A DNA stretch of 64,000 nt from Achromobacter arsenitoxydans SY8 (lineage in GTDB: Bacteria; Pseudomonadota; Gammaproteobacteria; Burkholderiales; Burkholderiaceae_B), in contig NZ_AGUF01000055.1 of NCBI RefSeq assembly GCF_000236785.1, positions 278,689 through 342,688 of the forward strand, given 5' to 3'. Shown piece by piece: positions 59,801 to 64,000 of this stretch. The notes below the pieces were generated by a model. The model searched no databases, was not told the origin of the DNA, and saw only the letters and a program-made list of their open reading frames with translations. The stretch's first letter is position 1, and the number at the start of each line of letters is the position of its first letter. The position numbers and the translations under genes are program-made.

Positions 59801-60589
59801 TTAATTCTTAAGGGCCAAGATCGCTGTGACGACAGCGCCGACGATCGCGGCACCTACAGCCGTCCAGAGAGCGGCATGAGCTTGCGCCTTAATTCGACGT
59901 TCTTCTCTTCGGTACTGATCTAGAGTAACAAGCGCTTGTGGCGTGATCTCGTATCTTCCGAGGTCGTGTGAGTTTGGCGTGATCTCACCGCTTGCTACGA
60001 GCGAATCTAGTACGAACTGGTGGAATTGAAACGCGGCTAGCAGTTGGGGGTGTCGATGTTGGCGCCCCTTGATCGGCAAGATGTGACGCAGAGTCAGGTG
60101 TCTTTCCCCGCGAGACGCGCGATCGACCGCGACTTGTAAGGCATGGATACGTTCCAGCGTCGGTAAGCTTGCTCGATTGGCGATTTGCTGGAGCAACCCG
60201 TCAAGCGCCAGCCGCAACCGTACCATGCCAAATACGGAAAATAGGGCGTAGCGATACAGCGAATCGAACTGCCATTCGAGGTGTTTGAAATATCGAATGA
60301 CCCGGAAATTGGAGCGTCGAAGATCCTGCAGTTGCGCATCGCCATGTACGGGTTCGCCAAGCTTTTCCAGGTCACGCAGCTGGACCGAATCACCTTGGAT
60401 TGCATCCACCAGCCAATATCGCTCCTCGGATGCGCCGTCGATGTATGTCGTGGCGTAATCACGGCTGGCCAGCCGTGATATGGGCGCGGTTGGAATGTGG
60501 TCGGGCGAAGGTCGGGCAAGCGCTCTTTTCAGTGCAAACTTCAATAACCACTTCGGATAAGGCCGGCTACGCACTTGATCAACTTGCAT
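59801..60589 (-). CDS. unknown protein with C-terminal membrane anchor, accessory cargo
   Basis: 262 residues. Soluble helical N-terminal 230 (TYIDGASEERYWLVDAIQGD, FKHLEWQFDSLYRYALFSVF), a possible winged-helix-like YEITPQALVTLDQYRREERR, and one C-terminal membrane helix (ALWTAVGAAIVGAVVTAILA). Like its neighbour at 58593 it is AT-richer than the phage core. No family recognised. It could be a tail-anchored effector working with the HNH protein or independently. Confidence 0.6.
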   Translation of the reverse strand: MQVDQVRSRPYPKWLLKFALKRALARPSPDHIPTAPISRLASRDYATTYIDGASEERYWLVDAIQGDSVQLRDLEKLGEPVHGDAQLQDLRRSNFRVIRYFKHLEWQFDSLYRYALFSVFGMVRLRLALDGLLQQIANRASLPTLERIHALQVAVDRASRGERHLTLRHILPIKGRQHRHPQLLAAFQFHQFVLDSLVASGEITPNSHDLGRYEITPQALVTLDQYRREERRIKAQAHAALWTAVGAAIVGAVVTAILALKN

Positions 60590-60613
60590 GGGTTTCCTTC
60601 GTAAATAAGCGGA

Positions 60614-61921
60614 TCAGGAGGCGGCTCGCAGCGTCGCCAAGGCGTTCCGGGCTGTCGCGGCGGCACCGTGGTCAGTTCCCTGGCGTTCAGATAAATAGCC
60701 CGCCCATCGTTCCAGCGCATCGCGCCGCTCCGTCCAGTAGCTGTACTGGTCATAAATCCCTTCGACGCCTTTTAACTTGTGGTTCAGGCACATTTCCGAG
60801 ATATCGCGGTCGACACCGAGGGCGCGCATGTGGGATTTCGCCGTGGACCGTAGGTCATGCGGCGTGAACCGCCGGACGTCTGGCTTGGTATTTTCCAGCC
60901 AATAGTCGATGGCGCCCCAGACCGCATCCTTGCCGACCGGTGCGTCGCCGCCGTTCCTCCTGAGGCGAGCCACCGAGCGCGCAGGCACTATATAGAGGGA
61001 GTCCAGCGCCAAAGCGTCCAACTCTCGGAACCACTCCATAACGGGCGGCGCCAGGGGAATGTCCATGGCGGCCCCCGTCTTGGACGCCGGGATATGCCAG
61101 AGCCCGGACCCAAGGCGCTTGACAGTGTGTTGGTCGGTGCGCACATGCTCGCGCCGCGCGGTGGTGAACTCGGACACCCGGACGCAGGTGGCCATGATGA
61201 TCCAGACGCTGAGCTGGTTCTGTCGGTTCATGCCGGCGGCACGCATGACCAGGGACAGTTCATCGTCGGTCAGCATCAAACGCACCTTAGCCTTGGGCCG
61301 CTTGCCGATCAGGGATTCCAGGCTGATGCCCAGGGCCGGGTGTAGCTGGGTGATGCGCTGCCCGACCGCATGCTTGAACACTTCGCGGATGACGATGTAA
61401 AGCGCCTCTGTCTCACGCCAGCCGCCCGTCTTGAACGTCGCTTTGCGCTTCTTAATTAGGTCGATCACATCGCCGGCGTTGATTTCCTCGACGGGCCGGG
61501 TGCGCCACTCTCTGGTAATCCACCCCAACTGGCGCGCATACAGCGCCTGACTGTTCAGTCCCAGATGAGCGAGGGTCTTCTTCTGGTAGTCGCCGACCAG
61601 CCATTCGATATTCTTCGCGGACCGGGCCTTCTGCTTGGCTTCCCGCTTCTCGGCGGCTGGGTCCTTTCCGGCGTCGATCATGGCGCGCAGCCGGCTGGCC
61701 TCCTTGCGGGCGTCGGCCAGGGTGATATCCGGGTAGTTCCCGATGGTGGCTTCGCGGCGCTTGCCTGGCATGCGGTAGCGCAGCACCCAGGCCGCGGTGC
61801 CGGCCTCAGATAAGGTGAAGGTCAGGCCGCCGCCGTCGGACTTCGCAAGGGGCGCGCCGGCACGGATCCAGCTTTTGATCTGGACGTCCGTCAGTCCGCC
61901 CTGCATTACGCGTTTTGCCAT
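60614..61921 (-). CDS. int: prophage integrase, P4-type tyrosine recombinase
   Basis: 435 residues. N-terminal DUF4102-type arm-binding domain (GLTFTLSEAGTAAWVLRYRM, TIGNYPDITLADARKEASRL), core-binding domain, then catalytic residues in ATCVRVSEF (Arg), TPHDLRSTAKSHM (His, Arg) and the last NHKLKGVEGIYDQYSY (His, Tyr). It recombines the phage with the 3' end of rng, about 160 bp away. It reads leftward, away from the attachment site; its promoter must lie in 61922-62081 in the prophage state. Confidence 0.93.
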   Translation of the reverse strand: MAKRVMQGGLTDVQIKSWIRAGAPLAKSDGGGLTFTLSEAGTAAWVLRYRMPGKRREATIGNYPDITLADARKEASRLRAMIDAGKDPAAEKREAKQKARSAKNIEWLVGDYQKKTLAHLGLNSQALYARQLGWITREWRTRPVEEINAGDVIDLIKKRKATFKTGGWRETEALYIVIREVFKHAVGQRITQLHPALGISLESLIGKRPKAKVRLMLTDDELSLVMRAAGMNRQNQLSVWIIMATCVRVSEFTTARREHVRTDQHTVKRLGSGLWHIPASKTGAAMDIPLAPPVMEWFRELDALALDSLYIVPARSVARLRRNGGDAPVGKDAVWGAIDYWLENTKPDVRRFTPHDLRSTAKSHMRALGVDRDISEMCLNHKLKGVEGIYDQYSYWTERRDALERWAGYLSERQGTDHGAAATARNALATLRAAS

Positions 61922-61933
61922 GGTTTCCCTCTG

Positions 61934-61975
61934 TTTGGGTAGCTGGGGCGGCTTGGCTACCCACCTAGCTACCCA
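61934..61975. repeat. integrase/excisionase arm-type repeats, right end
   Basis: Three TGGGTAGC-type units: one at about 61936-61943 on the plus strand and two on the minus strand within 61955-61975. The pair at 61955-61975 matches the left-end repeat at 20 of 21 bases, same orientation. They lie between int and attR. Confidence 0.65.
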
Positions 61976-62081
61976 ATTTCTGCGAGTTGGGAGGATAACG
62001 CCTGAGAAGTCCAGAAAGAAAGCCGCGTGTATTTACGCGGCTTTGCGGGCGATTCTGATATGTGGTGAGAAGCCGGGAACA

Positions 62082-62104
62082 TCAGACCAGGATTATGTCG
62101 TACT
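62082..62104. other. attR (phage-supplied rng 3' end)
   Basis: Carries the last codons of the present rng gene. Three of 23 positions differ from attL, all silent for YDIILV-stop: the phage brings a sequence that restores the reading frame, so RNase G remains intact after integration. Confidence 0.85.
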
Positions 62105-63563
62105 TCTCTTGGGAGTACGTACTTTCCACTTCGAGCGATACGCGCTTGCCCACGAAATCGCCCAGCATCGCCAGGTGCTGGCTTTCCTCTTCCAGGAACA
62201 GGTCGACCACTTCCTGGGACGCGAGAATGCGGAATTCCTTGGGATTGAATTGCCGCGCTTCTCGCAGGATCTCGCGCAGGATTTCGTAGCAGACGGTGCG
62301 CGGCGTGCGCACGTTGCCGCGCGATTCGCACATGGGGCAGGGTTCGCACAACTGGTGCGCCAGCGAATCCCGCGTGCGCTTGCGGGTCATCTCCACCAGC
62401 CCCAGTTGTGTAAAGCCATTGACGGTCATGCGGGTGCGGTCCCGCGAGAGCGCCTTCTTGAGCTCCGCCAGGACCGTCTCGCGGTGCTCCTGTTCCTCCA
62501 TGTCGATGAAGTCCAGGATCACGATGCCGCCCAGATTGCGCAGCCGGAGCTGCCGCGCGATCGCCTGTGCAGCTTCCAGGTTGGTCTTGAAGATCGTGTC
62601 GTCGAAATTGCGCCCGCCGACGAATCCGCCCGTATTGACGTCTACTGTCGTCAGCGCCTCGGTCTGGTCAATGATCAGGTAGCCGCCTGACTTGAGGTCG
62701 ACACGGCGCGACAATGCGCGCGCAATCTCGTCGTCCACGTTGGCGGTGTCGAACAGCGGTCGTTCGCCGCTGTAATGCTGGATGCGGTCCACGACGGATG
62801 GTGTGTAGATACGCGCCCATTCCAGCATGGCGGCGGTGGTCGTGCGCGAGTCGACCAGGATGGAGCCGATGTCCGGCCCCACCATGTCCCGCAGCACCCG
62901 CTGCGCCAGAGTCAGGTCCTGATGCAGCAGGGCGGGGGCGGGTTGGGTGCGGGCCGCCGCCTGGACGCTCGTCCACAGCTTGCGCAAATACTCGACGTCG
63001 GCGGTAAGTTCGGCGTCGTTGGCGCCTTCCGCCTGGGTGCGGACGATGAAGCCGCCCTTTTCTTCGGAGGGCATCAAGGCCTGCAAGCGCTCACGCAGTT
63101 GAATACGCTCGGACTCGGAGTCGATCTTTTGTGAAATGCCGATATGCGGATCGTGCGGCAGGTACACCAGCATCCGCCCGGCCATGCTGATCTGCGTGGA
63201 AAGCCGGGCGCCCTTGGTGCCCAGCGGGTCCTTGACTACCTGTACCATGATCGTCTGGCCCTCGAACATGAGCTTTTCGATCGGGGTCGGCGTGAGGCCC
63301 TGGCTGCGCTCGCTGCGGTTTTCGCGCAGGTCGGCAATATGGATGAATGCCGCACGCTCGAGTCCGATATCAATAAAGGCGCTCTGCATGCCCGGCAAGA
63401 CGCGCACAACCCGTCCCAGATAAATGTTCCCGACATGGCCCCGCTGGATGCTGCGTTCCACATGCAGCTCCTGTACCGATCCCTGTTCGACCAGCGCAAC
63501 GCGGGTTTCGAAAGGAGTGACGTTTATCAGGATATCTTCGCTCGAGGCGATGGCGGGTGGCAT
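62082..63563 (-). CDS. rng: ribonuclease G
   Basis: 493 residues, full length for RNase G. N-terminal S1 domain (about 38-125; HVGNIYLGRVVRVLPGMQSA), catalytic core with GGIVILDFIDMEE and TVDVNTGGFVGG (metal-binding Asp), zinc-link CEPCPMC, and the end EKYDIILV. Processes the 5' end of 16S rRNA and degrades some mRNAs. The 3' terminus is now encoded by phage DNA. Start MPPAIASSEDILINVTP. Confidence 0.95.
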   Translation of the reverse strand: MPPAIASSEDILINVTPFETRVALVEQGSVQELHVERSIQRGHVGNIYLGRVVRVLPGMQSAFIDIGLERAAFIHIADLRENRSERSQGLTPTPIEKLMFEGQTIMVQVVKDPLGTKGARLSTQISMAGRMLVYLPHDPHIGISQKIDSESERIQLRERLQALMPSEEKGGFIVRTQAEGANDAELTADVEYLRKLWTSVQAAARTQPAPALLHQDLTLAQRVLRDMVGPDIGSILVDSRTTTAAMLEWARIYTPSVVDRIQHYSGERPLFDTANVDDEIARALSRRVDLKSGGYLIIDQTEALTTVDVNTGGFVGGRNFDDTIFKTNLEAAQAIARQLRLRNLGGIVILDFIDMEEQEHRETVLAELKKALSRDRTRMTVNGFTQLGLVEMTRKRTRDSLAHQLCEPCPMCESRGNVRTPRTVCYEILREILREARQFNPKEFRILASQEVVDLFLEEESQHLAMLGDFVGKRVSLEVESTYSQEKYDIILV

Positions 63564-63748
63564 AAGGTGTTCGTCTCCAGTAAGGTGCGGCGTACAAGGC
63601 GAATAGTAAACGTACCTATCGGCCAGGCAAGCGATGTGTCCCGGTATCTATATATAGGGAAGGGCAGATCAGCGCCATGCTGAACCGGGGCGCATACGCG
63701 GCCTCGGTGGCGCGGGCATGTGCAGAACAACAAATTTGCTACCCCGGC

Positions 63749-63776
63749 ATGACAACCCAAAAAACTGTGCTATAGT
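63749..63776 (+). promoter_or_regulatory. promoter-like sequence, first copy
   Basis: ATGACA (63749-63754) - 16 nt - TATAGT (63771-63776), in the context AAAAACTGTGCTATAGTCTCG. Nearly the same 15-bp block around the -10 occurs again 182 bp downstream. Confidence 0.6.
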
Positions 63777-63928
63777 CTCGCTCCTTCGCAGTTCAAGCAG
63801 TTCTGAACCGCGAAGCCAAGCAAGTGCAACAGGTTGGTCGGGTTTCCCGCACGGCCTGCCGCCAAAGCGATCAGAAATGAAAGCGGCGCGGTTATTGCAA
63901 GGATTGGTGCAAATCAGGCAGAAGCCAG

Positions 63929-63958
63929 TTGCAAGATCCGCAAAAATTGTGCTATAGT
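63929..63958 (+). promoter_or_regulatory. promoter-like sequence, second copy
   Basis: TTGCAA (63929-63934) - 18 nt - TATAGT (63953-63958), in the context AAAAATTGTGCTATAGTCTTG. Shares GTGCTATAGTCT with the first copy, which suggests tandem promoters of a strongly expressed unit or a duplicated leader. Confidence 0.6.
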
Positions 63959-64000
63959 CTTGGGCTTGGCAGTTGCCGAAAAATTAGGGTTTACCCTGAC

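Larger units (their letters stand above)
14355..62104. mobile_element. complete-looking temperate myovirus prophage inserted in the 3' end of rng
   Basis: About 47.7 kb bounded by an imperfect 23-bp duplication of the rng 3' end. It holds a Xis-like gene at the left edge, repressor/Cro switch, recombination, replication, terminase, head, contractile tail, lysis and, at the right edge, a P4-type integrase. No essential module is obviously missing or frameshifted, apart from the anomalies noted at the C5-methyltransferase and one baseplate gene. Virion type (contractile tail) follows from the sheath, tube, gp25-like and gpJ genes. Confidence 0.93.
63564..64000. other. non-coding stretch upstream of rng, no gene seen
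   Basis: About 440 bases to the window end. Frames of up to 79 codons on both strands look like chance. The notable content is two similar promoter-like sequences, listed next. A transcription unit, perhaps for a short RNA or a gene beyond the window, probably starts here. Confidence 0.5.

Noticed and set aside
63527-63957. Small genes of 77-79 codons upstream of rng
   Set aside because: No ribosome sites, odd composition, and they cross promoter-like sequences; likely chance frames.

Overview
The window is a GC-rich proteobacterial chromosome segment carrying a complete-looking tailed prophage. The host genes (a Bordetella-type LPS core cluster beside msbA, a CPA2 K+/H+ antiporter, a DUF3053 lipoprotein and RNase G) point to Bordetella or a close Alcaligenaceae relative. 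This is a judgement from gene content, not from a database match.

Host left flank (1-14354). A plus-strand run of tightly overlapping genes encodes three GT4 glycosyltransferases, a WaaE-like GT2 transferase and two NodB-type deacetylases; it looks like an LPS outer-core assembly and deacetylation cluster. A minus-strand trio follows (GT9 heptosyltransferase-like, DUF218/YdcF, YkgJ-like Cys-cluster protein). It is divergent from msbA, which precedes a KefB/C-type antiporter, a membrane diguanylate cyclase with an intact I-site, and a convergent DUF3053 lipoprotein.

Prophage (about 14355-62104). It is inserted in the 3' end of rng (RNase G). A 23-bp imperfect duplication at both ends recreates the last codons of RNase G. 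The leftward early operon (24-14.4 kb) holds regulators, a RecT annealing protein with a RecB/Cas4-like nuclease, an SMC-like ATPase, an RdgC-FtsK-gamma fusion and an AlpA/Xis-like protein. A CI-like LexA-family repressor and a Cro-like protein are divergent around ATGCG-N5-CGCAT operators. Rightward genes cover replication and Holliday-junction resolution. They are followed by a Com-like / ABC-ATPase-GNAT (Mom-like) / formyltransferase / zincin cassette that looks like a DNA hypermodification system.

Next come small and large terminase, portal, head genes and a full contractile (myovirus) tail: DUF3383 sheath, tube, frameshifted chaperone, tape measure, hub, Gp138 spike, gp25-like, gpJ, DUF2612 and tail fibre. 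The fibre gene ends inside what appears to be a 531-bp invertible cassette: an alternative, in-frame 3' end lies silent on the opposite strand between inverted repeats, next to a second tyrosine recombinase. Holins, an M15 endolysin and nested Rz/Rz1 spanins follow. The right end is accessory: a LexA-boxed operon, an SRAP protein, an AT-richer HNH protein and a membrane-anchored protein of unknown function. The P4-type integrase is last.

Host right flank (62082-64000): rng, then a non-coding stretch with two near-identical promoter-like sequences. The strongest leads are the invertible tail-fibre cassette with its recombinase neighbour, the Com/ABC-GNAT/formyltransferase/metallopeptidase cassette, the RdgC-FtsK-gamma fusion, and the fact that integration splits a phage xis-int transcription unit.
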